Source: Sagittula marina
GTDB lineage: Bacteria; Pseudomonadota; Alphaproteobacteria; Rhodobacterales; Rhodobacteraceae
Assembly (NCBI RefSeq): GCF_014196795.1
Contig: NZ_JACIEJ010000004.1
Coordinates: forward strand, 62,001 to 126,000
Length of the DNA: 64,000 bases
Direction of reading: 5' to 3'
Below, one piece after another: positions 44,849-55,300 of this stretch. Each line of letters begins with the position of its first letter. Positions within the stretch are counted from its first letter, which is position 1. Made by a program: the position numbers and the translations under genes. The notes under the pieces were generated by a model. That model searched no databases. It was not told the origin of the DNA and saw nothing but the letters and a program-made list of their open reading frames with translations.

Positions 44849-45795
44849 TTGTCCTCGTCAAATTCCTTGAACATCGGATCGTCTTTCGACGCCTCTGCCG
44901 GATCATCCTCGAACCACAGACCCTGGGCCCGCAGATCCTTTTCCCGCTTCTTCTCGACGCGGCGCACCAGAAGGATGGAAACCTCGTAAAGCCCGTAGAC
45001 CACGCAGAACAGGATCATCTGCGTGACCACATCCGGCGGCGTGACCACAGCGGCCAAAACCAGAATCGCCACCATGGCGTATTTGCGCACCGAGCCCAGA
45101 CCATCCGCAGAGACCAGCCCGGCCTTGCCCATCAGCGTCAGCAGAACCGGCAACTGGAAGCACAGGCCAAAGGCCATGATGAAGATCAGCGAAGTTTGCA
45201 GGGATTCGTTCACCTTACCAAAGAAGGTGATCTGCAACCCGCTCGTCGTTTCCGGCACCACCACGGTCGTGGCAGGCGTATCCACGGCGCCGCTCATCAT
45301 GTTGACAAAGATCGACGGCGCGTCGGTGAAGCCCAGGAAAAAGGTCATCGCCAGTGGGGTCACGACAAAATGCGCGAATGCCGCGCCGAGCAGGAACATC
45401 ACCGGCGAGGCGATGAGGAACGGCAGGAAAGCGCCCTTTTCGGATTTATAGAGTCCGGGCGCGACAAAACGCCAAAGCTGCGTCGCGATCACCGGAAAGG
45501 CCAGCGCGAAACCAAAGACCATCGAAATCCGGAACAGAACAAACAGGTATTCCTGCGGGCTGGTGTACTGCAGCGTGGGCGACGGGTCGCCCATGGCACG
45601 CAGGGTCGCCTCGATCGGGCCAAGCAGGAACCGCAGCACATGTTCCGCCAGGAAATCTCCCTGAATCGGAATGAACATGATGCAGATGCCCACGAACAGG
45701 GCAAGGATCGACCGGATCAGCCGCGTGCGCAGCTCTGCCAGATGTTCGATCAGCGGCGCAGCGCTGTCTTCGAGGTCGTCTTGGGTTTGGCTCAT
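44845..45795 (-). CDS. tatC: Sec-independent protein translocase TatC
   Basis: A 316-residue protein with six membrane segments. APLIEHLAELRTRLIRS at the start and FGLCFQLPVLLTLMGKAG in the second half are TatC signatures. It recognises twin-arginine signals and forms the Tat complex with TatB. The C-terminal tail, charged and 50 residues long, is longer than in E. coli. It overlaps tatB by 4 nt. Confidence 0.95.
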   Translation of the reverse strand: MSQTQDDLEDSAAPLIEHLAELRTRLIRSILALFVGICIMFIPIQGDFLAEHVLRFLLGPIEATLRAMGDPSPTLQYTSPQEYLFVLFRISMVFGFALAFPVIATQLWRFVAPGLYKSEKGAFLPFLIASPVMFLLGAAFAHFVVTPLAMTFFLGFTDAPSIFVNMMSGAVDTPATTVVVPETTSGLQITFFGKVNESLQTSLIFIMAFGLCFQLPVLLTLMGKAGLVSADGLGSVRKYAMVAILVLAAVVTPPDVVTQMILFCVVYGLYEVSILLVRRVEKKREKDLRAQGLWFEDDPAEASKDDPMFKEFDEDK

Positions 45796-46277
45796 GCCTT
45801 GTCAGCCTCGTCCTTTGCGGCGTCTTCGGCCAGCGCGCGCTCCATCTCTGCCGCTTTTTGCGAAGCGGCTTCGGCTTCGCGGGATTTGCGGTCAGCGGCC
45901 GCGCGGGCGGCGTTCGCCTCGATCTTGCGGCGGGCAGCTTCGCGTTCCTCGGACAGCTTCGGCTTGTCCGCGCTTTTTCCAGTGCCGCCTGACCCGCCGA
46001 TGTCGGTCATGGATTTCGCCGCGTCGCGGACCCCATCCATGGCGCTGCTCATCGGGTTGCTCGCCGACTTGAAGGTCTTCTGAATGTCCTTGACCCCGGC
46101 ATCGTCGGCGGCGTCATTCATGGCGCGGGAAAACTCGCGCGCCATGCCGCGGGCCTTGCCCATGAAGTGCCCCACGTTGCGGAACAGCATCGGCAGCTCC
46201 TTCGGCCCGACGACGATCAACGCCACGATACCGATGACCAGAAGCTCGCCAAAGCCGAAATCGAAAACCATCGGCAT
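45792..46277 (-). CDS. tatB: Tat translocase subunit TatB
   Basis: A 161-residue protein: an N-terminal membrane helix (FGFGELLVIGIVALIVVGPKELP), the amphipathic helix (FRNVGHFMGKARGMAREF) and a long charged Ala/Glu/Lys tail. The GPKELP motif is typical of TatB. It lies 6 nt after tatA. Confidence 0.93.
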   Translation of the reverse strand: MPMVFDFGFGELLVIGIVALIVVGPKELPMLFRNVGHFMGKARGMAREFSRAMNDAADDAGVKDIQKTFKSASNPMSSAMDGVRDAAKSMTDIGGSGGTGKSADKPKLSEEREAARRKIEANAARAAADRKSREAEAASQKAAEMERALAEDAAKDEADKA

Positions 46278-46283
46278 GGTGAT

Positions 46284-46505
46284 TTACACCTTGTCCTTAT
46301 CTTCGGAAGCGGGCGTGACGTCTTTGGCGTCTTCGGACTTGTCGTCTTCGATTTCCTTGCTGCCGTCGCTCACGCCCTGTTTGAATGCTGTGATGCCTTT
46401 GCCCACTTCGCCCATCAGCGACGAAATCTTGCCGCGGCCGAACAGCACCAGCACGACGACGGCAATCAGCAGAAGGCCTGGCAGGCCGATGTTCCCGATA
46501 CCCAT
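46284..46505 (-). CDS. tatA: Tat translocase subunit TatA
   Basis: A 73-residue protein with one membrane helix ([17 protein letters not shown]), then [17 protein letters not shown], the amphipathic helix and a charged acidic tail. TatA oligomers form the export pore. It is the first gene of tatABC-DUF815. Confidence 0.94.
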   Translation of the reverse strand: MGIGNIGLPGLLLIAVVVLVLFGRGKISSLMGEVGKGITAFKQGVSDGSKEIEDDKSEDAKDVTPASEDKDKV

Positions 46506-46767
46506 GGTTCAAGTCTCCGTTTGTCTGAGCGCGGGCCGCCTGTTGCTGCGAACGCCCGCTGGAAAATTCACACCGTTGGATACGGCAGCTTTGCCGCAGG
46601 GAAAAGACGCAATGCGCGAGCGCGGGCGGGCTTGTGTGTCATGAGGTTGTCAGTTGTCAGGTTTATGTCAGTATGGTCGCGCAGCGCGCCGGATTATTCA
46701 GCCGAATCCGTGCTCTGCCCGCCGCAGTGACGCGGCGGATCACGCCACTTTCGGGAATCGCCGCACC

Positions 46768-47421
46768 ATGAATCGCAAGGATCGTCTCTACGCCATCACC
46801 CAGCGCCTGCGCGACGGAGCGTTGCATACAGCGGAAGCCATGGCGCAGGACCTCGATGTTTCCGTACGAACGATTTACCGGGATATGGAGGTCTTGGCCG
46901 CGTCAGGTGTGCCTGTCGCTGGCACGCGCGGCTATGGCTACACGGTGCAGGCTGCGATCACCTTGCCCCCCCTGAACCTGACCGAAGCTGAGCTGGAAGC
47001 TTTACATCTGGCGCTGGCGATCCTCGGCGGATCCGACATGGACGAGCACGCGGAAGCGGCGCGCCAGTTGTCGGCCAAGATCGACGCGGTCCTGCCTGAG
47101 GAAGCTGGGCAGACGCCGGCCCCTTTTGGCTTTGCCACCGATGCCTTTGCCGAAGCGGCGCATGGGTTTGTGCATATGCCGTCGATCCGGTCGGCCATTC
47201 GGTCGCGGCAAAAGCTGCGCGTGTCTCTGGATGGCGTGGAACACGATCTGCGGCCCCTGACGTTGGACTACTTCGGGCGCGTCTGGACCTGTGTGGCCTG
47301 GTCGGAGATGACAGCGGATTTTCTGAGCTTTCGCATCGACCGGATCGACGCGCTGCGCCCGTTGCCCTCGCTGTTCGTTGATGAGCCGGGGCGAACACTG
47401 GCGGACTGGCGTGCGCGCTGA
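46768..47421 (+). CDS. YafY-type WYL transcriptional regulator
   Basis: A 217-residue protein. The N-terminal HTH_11 domain (RLYAITQRLRDGALHTAEAMA followed by RTIYRDMEVLAASG) binds DNA. The C-terminal part is a WYL-like sensor, with DYFGRVWTCVAWSEM and SFRIDRIDALRPL. Target genes are unknown. It is divergent from tatABC, with a 262-nt gap between them. Confidence 0.88.
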   Translation: MNRKDRLYAITQRLRDGALHTAEAMAQDLDVSVRTIYRDMEVLAASGVPVAGTRGYGYTVQAAITLPPLNLTEAELEALHLALAILGGSDMDEHAEAARQLSAKIDAVLPEEAGQTPAPFGFATDAFAEAAHGFVHMPSIRSAIRSRQKLRVSLDGVEHDLRPLTLDYFGRVWTCVAWSEMTADFLSFRIDRIDALRPLPSLFVDEPGRTLADWRAR

Positions 47422-47424
47422 ATT

Positions 47425-47458
47425 GAAAACGCCCCCATCCGGGAGGACGGAGGCGTCG
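47425..47458 (-). terminator. Terminator of the aldolase gene
   Basis: On the minus strand ACGCCTCC pairs with GGGGGCGT (one mismatch), with an inner TCC/GGA stem, and TTTTC follows. It lies 40 nt past the aldolase stop. Confidence 0.6.
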
Positions 47459-47499
47459 AGTATCAGAGAGACGGCAGGGTCGCCCCTGCCCTGCGGACG

Positions 47500-48396
47500 T
47501 CAGATCGAGGCTTGGTAGATCTTGTCGATGTTCGACCCCAGAGCCGCGTTGAACGCTTCATCGGACTGCTGTTTTGACAGACCTTCGGCAAGCGCACGGC
47601 TGAACGAGGCGATCATGGTCGGCTGTTTGGACAGGCGTTCGCAGGCCTCGTCGGTGGAATAGCCACCGGACAGAGCCACGACCCGGATCACGCGCGGGTG
47701 TTCTGCCAGGGTGTCGTAAAGGCCGACTTCGGTCGGGATCGACAGTTTCAGCATCACCTCCTGACCCGCATCGAGTGTATCGAGGTGCTTGGCGATCTCA
47801 TCCTTGAGCATTGCTTCGGCTTCGGCCTTGGTGCCGGAGTGGATGTTCACCTCGGGTTCGAGGATCGGGACCAGACCACAGGACAGCACCGTCCGGCCCA
47901 CCTCGAACTGCTGCGCCACGACAGCGGCGATGCCGTCGGAGTTTGCCTCGTGGATGACGGAGCGCTCTTTCGTTCCAAAGATGCCAAGTCCCGCCGCGTC
48001 TTTCAGCGTGTCTTCGAGACCCGGGATCGGCTTCATCATCTGAACGCCGTTGGCCTCGTCTTCCAAGCCCTTGTCAATCTTGAGAAACGGAACGATGCCG
48101 CGGTCTTCCCACAGGACGGTCGGGACGGGTTTGCCATCGATGTCACCGCGCATGGTGCGCTCGAACAAGATCGCGCCAAGCACCTTTTGCTTGGTGAAAT
48201 CCGGCGCTGTGATGATGCGCGTGCGCATGGCGTGAATTTCGCCGAACATCTCTGCGTCGCCGTTGTACATGTCCTCGGTCACGCCATATTGACCCAGCGC
48301 CTTGGGCGTCGAGCCGCCCGACTGGTCCAGCGCCGCGATAAAGCCCGCGCCCTCGGTCATTTGGTGTTTCATCGCGTCGAATGCGTCGCTTGCCAT
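47500..48396 (-). CDS. Fructose-bisphosphate aldolase class I
   Basis: A 298-residue Schiff-base aldolase of the bacterial type: GAGFIAALDQSGGSTPKAL at the start, the later VPILEPEVNIHSG, and VMLKLSIPTE with the likely catalytic Lys. It splits fructose 1,6-bisphosphate in glycolysis or gluconeogenesis. GGGAG lies before the ATG at 48396; the GTTACC repeat just upstream is a likely operator. Confidence 0.92.
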   Translation of the reverse strand: MASDAFDAMKHQMTEGAGFIAALDQSGGSTPKALGQYGVTEDMYNGDAEMFGEIHAMRTRIITAPDFTKQKVLGAILFERTMRGDIDGKPVPTVLWEDRGIVPFLKIDKGLEDEANGVQMMKPIPGLEDTLKDAAGLGIFGTKERSVIHEANSDGIAAVVAQQFEVGRTVLSCGLVPILEPEVNIHSGTKAEAEAMLKDEIAKHLDTLDAGQEVMLKLSIPTEVGLYDTLAEHPRVIRVVALSGGYSTDEACERLSKQPTMIASFSRALAEGLSKQQSDEAFNAALGSNIDKIYQASI

Positions 48397-48415
48397 TATG
48401 CTTCTCCCGGTCAAA

Positions 48416-48436
48416 TTGGTTACCAACCGGTTACCC
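48416..48436. promoter_or_regulatory. Operator-like repeat upstream of the aldolase gene
   Basis: GGTTACC occurs twice with an 11-nt period, inside overlapping palindromes TTGGTTACCAA and AACCGGTT. It lies 20 nt before the aldolase start. Palindromes of this kind are typical of LacI-family regulators; CceR, which controls central carbon genes in Rhodobacter, is a candidate by context only. Confidence 0.5.
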
Positions 48437-48561
48437 GGTATTCTCCTACAAACCTAGAGCAATATCAGACTGTTAACGCTAAACCTTGCAAAGGTTTCGT
48501 GACCTTGCGGTTTGGACTGCCAGAGACCGGGCAAACCTGTGTTTGGTGTCTGGTGCGAACC

Positions 48562-49917
48562 CTATCGCGAGTCGACGCGCAGCCAGATGCCGTCCCGTGC
48601 CCGCACGGTCAAATGCGCTTCCGGTACAGGCTCTTTCCCGTCAACCAAGGTCACACGAAGATCGCGCAGCAGAAGCGAGAGCATAAGTACGCCTTCGACC
48701 ATGGCAAAACCGGCGCCAGTGCAGACCCGTGGCCCCGCCGAAAACGGGATGTAGGCCTCGCGTGCGCAGGTCCTGCCGTTCTCCGTCTGCCAGCGCGCGG
48801 GGTCGAAATCGTCCGGACGGTCCCACAAACGCTCATGACGATGCAGGTGCCATGGGCTGAGCACCATCTGCGCCCCTTTTGGAATATCGCGGTCGCGGAA
48901 CCTTTCCGGGCAAGTCGTTTCGCGGACCATCATCGGCACCGGCGGATACAATCGCAGCGTTTCGCGGAAGACGTCACGGCTGATCCGCAGGCGACCGACC
49001 TCTGAGAATGTGCCGTCGACGAACTCGGCGCGGGCCTCCTCGGCCAAGCGGTCCTGCCACTCCGGATACAGCGCCATAAGGTAGAGCGCCCAGCCGAGCG
49101 CGCTGGCCGAGGTCTCATGCCCAGCGAGAAAAAAGATCGCCACCTGATCCACCATTTCCGAGGCGGTAAATGTCTCTCCCGACTGCGGGTCGGCGGTGGT
49201 CATGATCTTGGTCGCCAGATCGTCGGGCGCGGTGCCCGCCGCGATCTGGGCGGCGCGGGTTTCCGTCAGCTGGGCAATCAGGCCGCGAATGCGCTTGGCT
49301 GTCTGCTTGGTATCACGTCGAAACAGACGCGGCATCCAGGCGGGCCCCTTTATGAAGGCGGCAAGGTTCAGGATCGGCTGCGTCCGCTGGTAGCTGCGAA
49401 ATTCATGAAAGACGGCACTGGCCATGTCATCGTCGATGGGCAGGCTGAACAAGGTGCGAAAGATCACGTCGGCGGCGGCATGGCTGGCCTCTTGCTCGAC
49501 CTCCACCACCTGCCCTGCCTGCGCGGCCAGGCGGACGCGCGCGGCCTCGGCAGCCGCGTACATGGCGGGAAAGGTGTCCTTCAGTCGACCGCCCTCAAAT
49601 GCAGGGTCGATGATGCGACGCTGCCGCTGCCACTGTGCGCCGTTGGTCAAAAAGACAGAGTCGCCCAGCAAGGGCCGCAACCCTGCGCCGATGCGATCGG
49701 ATTTCGGGAAGTCCATTGGCCGCTTCTTCAAAACCTCCGCAACCAGATCGGGCTGGTTCAGCAAATAGGAGCGGAAGAAGGGCGTTTTGAACTCCGCCAT
49801 CCATGCCCGATACAGCCGCGCGGGCTGGGCCGACAGGATGTCCTGCCGGAACAGTTTGACATAGCGCCAGAGCGACACGCGGTCGGCACGCGGTACGGGC
49901 TTTGGCGGCTGTCTCAT
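48562..49917 (-). CDS. Cytochrome P450
   Basis: A 451-residue P450 monooxygenase. The I-helix motif is FLAGHETSASAL, ETLRLYPPVP is the ExxR region, and the heme loop is FSAGPRVCTGAGFA with the axial Cys. No signal or membrane anchor is obvious. Its start overlaps the stop of the upstream hydrolase-like gene (ATGA). The substrate is not predictable; long-chain P450 relatives hydroxylate fatty acids. Confidence 0.92.
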   Translation of the reverse strand: MRQPPKPVPRADRVSLWRYVKLFRQDILSAQPARLYRAWMAEFKTPFFRSYLLNQPDLVAEVLKKRPMDFPKSDRIGAGLRPLLGDSVFLTNGAQWQRQRRIIDPAFEGGRLKDTFPAMYAAAEAARVRLAAQAGQVVEVEQEASHAAADVIFRTLFSLPIDDDMASAVFHEFRSYQRTQPILNLAAFIKGPAWMPRLFRRDTKQTAKRIRGLIAQLTETRAAQIAAGTAPDDLATKIMTTADPQSGETFTASEMVDQVAIFFLAGHETSASALGWALYLMALYPEWQDRLAEEARAEFVDGTFSEVGRLRISRDVFRETLRLYPPVPMMVRETTCPERFRDRDIPKGAQMVLSPWHLHRHERLWDRPDDFDPARWQTENGRTCAREAYIPFSAGPRVCTGAGFAMVEGVLMLSLLLRDLRVTLVDGKEPVPEAHLTVRARDGIWLRVDSR

Positions 49918-51143
49918 GGCGTCATGGAAGTGTATTTCGACACCGCCGTGTCGATACGGCTGGCCGAGGGCGGCCTGTCGGCGTAGCGCGCGGCCAGCGT
50001 CTGCGGCCCGGCGGTGATGCGGAAGTAGTCGTAATCCAAGGGGCGGTCGAACGCGCAGAGATACTGGAAATGCAGTCGGAAGAACTTCCACCGCAGCGCC
50101 TTCCAGCGCTCGGGCGACAGTGATTTCGTGAATTGCGCCGAAAACACCAGCGGCCAGCGCTTGTCCTTCGGTGCGACACCCGACACGCTGACCGGGTCGC
50201 ACAGCGCAAAGGCGCAACCGTCGCCGGGCGCCGTGACATCGATCCAAGCGAGTTCGGATCTGGCGCTGAGGTAATGCAGATCGCCCCGCAAGCGATATGC
50301 ATCGCGCAGGAATGACACCATGGGAACAACCTGCCCCAGGCTCAGGAAGGATAGCGCGGGACCGTCGGCAGGCACGCGGTCTGCGCGCAACAGATCAGCA
50401 AGGATCGACACCGCCAGATGCGCGCCTGAGGAGTGGCCGACAACCAGGACTTCGTCCCAGTCCTCGGTCAGCGCCTCGGCAATGGTGTCGGCAAATTGTG
50501 CCATGCGGGTTTCCAGCTCCGGGGGATTGGCCCCCCGATACTGAGCCGAATAGGCGTAGTCGTGCATCAGATAATAGACAAAGGTCTTGCCGTCCTTCGC
50601 CTTGAACCAGCGGAGCAGCAGCACGGCAACGGCCAGTCCCGCACATGTGCCAATGATCCGCCCGGCGGTCCCGCCAAAGCTGCCGATCCCGTACAGGATC
50701 CATCCCGCCAAAACCGCCAAAAGCAGTTGCAGCAGAAGCGCCCCAACGGGATAGAGCGCTGCAATCACCGGCCCCTTGCGCAGCCGCATCAGACGAAACA
50801 GCGCGCCGGTGGCGATGTATTCCCAGGCCGTCCGCAGCATCTGGCCATAGGTTGCGACAATGGTGTTGGACATGCTGTCGCGCACGATGTCGGACCAAAC
50901 CAGCACGTCGATATCGGCGCGCACAGCCTGCCCCTCCTGCGTGCTTTCGACGTGCCAGCCGTAGGCGCCGCCGGTCTTTTTTGGCGACAGGCTGAGTGAA
51001 TAGCCAGAGATTTCGGCCTGCGCGGCCCCCTCCTTGCGATAAAGCTCGCGGTACCTGCGGGGATGAATCGGGTCATAACCGGGGATGTAAAACACCCGGC
51101 GGCGTGTGACCTGTCTGTCGCTCTGGGCTACCTGCGCTGTCAT
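49914..51143 (-). CDS. Alpha/beta hydrolase-like membrane protein
   Basis: A 409-residue protein. The start RRRVFYIPGYDPIHPRRYRELY looks like a hydrolase oxyanion strand, and VLVVGHSSGAHLAVSIL near residue 240 is a GxSxG nucleophile elbow. Two membrane segments lie around residues 125-180 (LLLQLLLAVLAGWIL, CAGLAVAVLLLRWF). Co-translation with the P450 suggests a joint lipid modification; this is an inference. Confidence 0.75.
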   Translation of the reverse strand: MTAQVAQSDRQVTRRRVFYIPGYDPIHPRRYRELYRKEGAAQAEISGYSLSLSPKKTGGAYGWHVESTQEGQAVRADIDVLVWSDIVRDSMSNTIVATYGQMLRTAWEYIATGALFRLMRLRKGPVIAALYPVGALLLQLLLAVLAGWILYGIGSFGGTAGRIIGTCAGLAVAVLLLRWFKAKDGKTFVYYLMHDYAYSAQYRGANPPELETRMAQFADTIAEALTEDWDEVLVVGHSSGAHLAVSILADLLRADRVPADGPALSFLSLGQVVPMVSFLRDAYRLRGDLHYLSARSELAWIDVTAPGDGCAFALCDPVSVSGVAPKDKRWPLVFSAQFTKSLSPERWKALRWKFFRLHFQYLCAFDRPLDYDYFRITAGPQTLAARYADRPPSASRIDTAVSKYTSMTP

Positions 51144-51200
51144 GCCTTGCCTCTTTTCATCAAGGTTAACGCAGCTTTCAGGCGAGAGTAAGGCGGCCCA

Positions 51201-51950
51201 TCACCCCAAGGTGGCCAGCGCTGGGAACGTCTCCAACAGCCAGAAGGAGAACGCCGAGAACGCCCCGGTCAGAAGTGCCAGACCGACCGCGATCAGGAGC
51301 GCGCCCATCACCCGCTCGATCGTTTTCATGTGGCGCTTGAGGCGGTTCATCAGGCCCATGGCGCGGCTCAGGAAAATCGCAGCCAGCAGAAAAGGAATAC
51401 CCAGACCAGCGGCATAGACGCCGAGCAGAAGCGTGCCGCGCGCCAAGGATGCTTCGGTCATGGCAAGGCTCAGGATCGCGCCAAGCTGCGGGCCAATGCA
51501 GGGGGTCCAGCCAAAGGCGAAGGCAAGCCCAAGAACGTAGGCCCCAAAGGCCGACCCGCCCGTATCGCCTGCGTCAATGCGCGCTTCGCGGTCAAGAAAA
51601 CCGATGCGGTAGACCCCAAGGAAGTGAAGCCCGAAGATGATGACGACAACGCCTGAAATTCGGCCCAGAAGCACTTGGTTCTGCAAGAAAAACGACCCCA
51701 GCCATGAGGCTGTGAACCCCAGCAGCACGAAGACGGTCGACAGACCCAGCACGAAAAACAGCGCGGCAAGAATCACGCGCCCACGAGCGCGCCCCTCCTG
51801 CATTTCGCCCATGCTGACTCCGGACATGAACGCCAGATAAGGCGGCACGATCGGCAGCACACATGGGCTGAGGAAGGACACAATGCCGGCGCCAAGGGCA
51901 ACCAACATGGCGGGCGCGAGCGACGCGTCAATGATCTCGATTCCAAACAT
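51201..51950 (-). CDS. ccdA: CcdA-type cytochrome c biogenesis / thiol transport protein
   Basis: A 249-residue membrane protein with six segments. The two Cys motifs SFLSPCVLPIVPPYLAF and FGWTPCIGPQLGAIL are those of CcdA/DsbD, which pass electrons across the inner membrane for cytochrome c maturation. The start is uncertain; ATGs at 51974 and 52001 are also in frame. Confidence 0.9.
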   Translation of the reverse strand: MFGIEIIDASLAPAMLVALGAGIVSFLSPCVLPIVPPYLAFMSGVSMGEMQEGRARGRVILAALFFVLGLSTVFVLLGFTASWLGSFFLQNQVLLGRISGVVVIIFGLHFLGVYRIGFLDREARIDAGDTGGSAFGAYVLGLAFAFGWTPCIGPQLGAILSLAMTEASLARGTLLLGVYAAGLGIPFLLAAIFLSRAMGLMNRLKRHMKTIERVMGALLIAVGLALLTGAFSAFSFWLLETFPALATLG

Positions 51951-52043
51951 ATGCACAGGCTTAGGGCAAAGCATGGGTGGCGTCACCCACCGACCGCTCA
52001 CATCCCCGTGGACGTGTTGTCACAAGCGGTCTACATGGCGGGC

Positions 52044-52265
52044 ATGACACATATTCTCGACGCAACCGGTCTGCTATGCCCGCTTCCCGTGCTGAAGGCG
52101 CGCAAATGCCTGAAGGCACTGGAGACGGGCGAAACGCTGACCGTCACCACCGACGACCCTGCCGCGGTCATCGACATCCCACATTTTTGTGCAGAGGCGG
52201 GGCATGACCTGATCGAGAGCCGCGAACACGGTGCCAGCATGGTCTGGACCATCCGCAAAGGCTAG
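52044..52265 (+). CDS. TusA-like sulfurtransferase
   Basis: A 73-residue protein with the TusA/SirA motif GLLCPLPVLKARKCLKAL (CPxP Cys) and HFCAEAGHDLIES. It transfers sulfur as a persulfide in tRNA or molybdenum cofactor pathways. The ATG at 52044 fits the family start; 52035 is an alternative. It is divergent from ccdA. Confidence 0.85.
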   Translation: MTHILDATGLLCPLPVLKARKCLKALETGETLTVTTDDPAAVIDIPHFCAEAGHDLIESREHGASMVWTIRKG

Positions 52266-52284
52266 GCCGTTCAGGCAAAACGAA

Positions 52285-52315
52285 AAAAGGCCCGCGTCAT
52301 ACGCGGGCCTTTGTC
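52285..52315. terminator. Bidirectional terminator
   Basis: AAGGCCCGCGT pairs with ACGCGGGCCTT around CAT. A run of A lies before it, so it ends the minus-strand rne transcript well and also the TusA-like gene on the plus strand. Confidence 0.8.
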
Positions 52316-52333
52316 ATTTGGTGTTGGTTTGGA

Positions 52334-55300
52334 TCAGCGTCCCAGCGACCACCAGCCGCGGCGCTTCTTCTCTGGAGCGGCTTCCGTGTCGTCCTCCGGC
52401 GCGGCGTCGGCGGCCGGGGCCGGCGCTGCATCGGAAGACGCGTCGACCTTCGGCGTGTCCGTCACATCCGCCGGCTTTTCAGGTGCCTCTGCGACGGCCT
52501 CTGGCGCAGGATCCGTCGCCGCGTATTGCGCAATGACATCAGATGCCTTCACGCGGGTCCGGGCGGGGCGTGCTTTTTCGCCACTGTCGTCAGAAGCGGC
52601 CTCCTGTACAGGCGCTTCCGCAGCGGCAGGCTCTGGCTCGACCACCTCTGCCACGGGAGCTGGTGCTGGTTTCGGAGCAGGTTCCGGCTCTGCAGCAACA
52701 GCAGGTTCGTCCGCAGATGCCACAGCAGGTTCGGCCGGAGCAGCAACCGGTTCCGGCGTCGCAACGGGCGCGGCTTGCGCCTCTTCAGGCTGGGCCTCTG
52801 CCTTGACGTCGGTGGCTGGCTGGGCGCTTTCAGTGGGCGCCTGATCGCTGCTGTCCGGCGATTTGGGTTTGCTGCGCGAGCGGGACCGGGACCGGGAGCG
52901 CGTCGGTTTCTTCGGCGTCTCGGCATCGTCGTCACCGTTTCCGTCTGACGCGGCTGCCGACTCATCGCTCGTGTCCTGAGCCTCGCCTTTGGGCGTCGGC
53001 TTATGACTGGACACATCCCAATCGTCGTCATTGCTCTTGTCGTCAGAGGACTGATCGCCAGCGTCACTGCTGCTATCGCCGTTCTGCTCGTTGTCCTTGG
53101 ACTTCGACCGACGCCGACGACGGCGGCGCTTCTTTTTCGGTTTATCGTCGGACTCGTCGCTCTGTTCCGGGCGGTTGGTGTCAGATTTGGCCTGTGCCGC
53201 CGGAGCTTCTTCGGCCTCTTCGACCTCCTGAACATCGTCCACGACGTCCTCGGCCTCGGCCGCCTCGTCGATGGCATCCATGATGGAGGTGTCAGCAGAG
53301 ACGACAGGCGCGCTTGCCTCTGGCACGGCCCGTGTCGCGGTCTTGAACTTCTCCATGGAGAAATCCGGCGCGATGAGATGAGGATCGCCTTCGATGCGAA
53401 CGGCCATGCCGTAGCGTGCCTCGATGACGGCAATGTGTTCGCGCTTGGCGTTCATCAGGTAGTTGGCGATGCCGACCGGGCATTTCACCAGAACCTCGCG
53501 GGAGCGGCGGCGCACGCCCTCTTCCTCGATCTGGCGCAGGATCTGCAGCGCCATGTTATCGTCGGAGCGGATCAGGCCAGTGCCGTGGCACGCGGAACAA
53601 GGCTGCGTTGTCGCCTCGATCATGCCGGGGCGCAGGCGCTGACGCGACATTTCCAACAGACCAAAGCCCGAGATCCGGCCCACCTGAATGCGGGCGCGGT
53701 CGGTCTTCAGCTTGTCCTTCAGCTTCTTCTCGACGGCGGCGTTGTTCTTGCGCTCGTCCATGTCGATGAAGTCGATGACGATCAGACCGGCCAGGTCACG
53801 CAGACGCAATTGGCGCGCCACCTCTTCGGCGGCTTCCAGGTTGGTCTTGGTGGCGGTGTCCTCGATGGACCCCTCTTTGGTCGCACGACCGGAGTTCACG
53901 TCGATGGCGACGAGTGCTTCGGTGACGCCGATCACAATGTAGCCGCCGGACTTCAGCTGCACGGTCGGGTTGAACATCCCGCCCAGGTAGCTTTCGACCT
54001 GATGGCGCGCGAACAGCGGCATCGGCTCGACATAGTGTTTCACGTTCTTGGCGTGGGACGGCATGATCATCTTCATGAAGTCCTTGGCCACGCGATAGCC
54101 ACGCTCCCCTTCGACCAGGACTTCGTCGATCTCACGCGAATAAAGGTCGCGGATCGACCGTTTGATCAGGTCGCCTTCTTCGTAGATCTTCGCCGGTGCG
54201 ATGGATTTCAGCGTCAGCTCGCGGATCTGCTCCCACAGGCGCTGCAGGTATTCATAGTCGCGCTTGATCTCGGTCTTGGTGCGCTTGGCCCCGGCCGTAC
54301 GGATAATCAGGCCCGCGCCCTTGGGCACGTCGATCTCGTTCGCGATCGCCTTCAGCTTGGACCGGTCAGCGGCATTGGTGATCTTGCGGGATATGCCGCC
54401 GCCACGCGCGGTGTTCGGCATCAGCACACAATAGCGACCGGCCAACGACAGGTACGTGGTGAGCGCCGCGCCTTTGTTGCCGCGCTCTTCCTTGACGACC
54501 TGCACCAGCATGATCTGGCGAACCTTGATCACTTCCTGGATCTTGTAGCGACGCGGACGCGGCTTGCGCACGGGACGAATATCCTCATGCGTGTCGTCGT
54601 CGGCGACGTTCTCGATGTTTTCGTCGCGTGAGGAAGCGTCGGCATTGACTGTCTCATCGTCGTCACCGTCGTCGTCCGATTGGGTCTCCCCCGGCTCGCT
54701 GGTCACGACATGCGCATCGTCGTCGGAGTTCGCCGCCATGGGACGAGACGGCGAACTGTCGTCGTCATCCTCGTCGGAGGCGGTTTCCTGATGCTCGGAC
54801 GCCTCGGCCGCGGGTCCGTCCACTGGCTGAACCGGAGCGGCATCGGCAGGCACCGCTTCCGCGGAGGGAGGCGTATCTTCTGCGGAAACACCGATGGACG
54901 GCAAAGCCTCGGCCGGTGTCGGCTCGGGCGTTGCAACTGTTACGGCCGGTTCGGAAACAGGCGCTGATTGCAGCGATGCTGCATCAGCCTGAACCGGCGC
55001 AGCCTCGACGCCAGGCACGGCGGAAGCGTCTTCGGCAGTGGACGGCTCAGGATTGCCATCCGATTCGATTGAGTCGACCGGCTCGCCCACAGGCGTTTCG
55101 GCCACGCGCTCCATCGGGGAGAGGCCCTCACCCGGCGCTCCGGCGTCGGTTCCGGTCTCGGCGTCATCGCTGAGATCAATGGTTTCCATACCAGAGGGTT
55201 CGCGCGCAGTGTCTTGCGGCGCTGCGTCTGTCTGGTTTTGCTCCGACGTGTCGGAGGACGTTGTCTTCGACGCAGGCTTTTTGCGTGAGCGTGACCGTGT

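Noticed and set aside
53003-54631. A 542-codon open frame opposite rne
   Set aside because: It is antisense to the conserved RNase E core; composition is that of a shadow frame.
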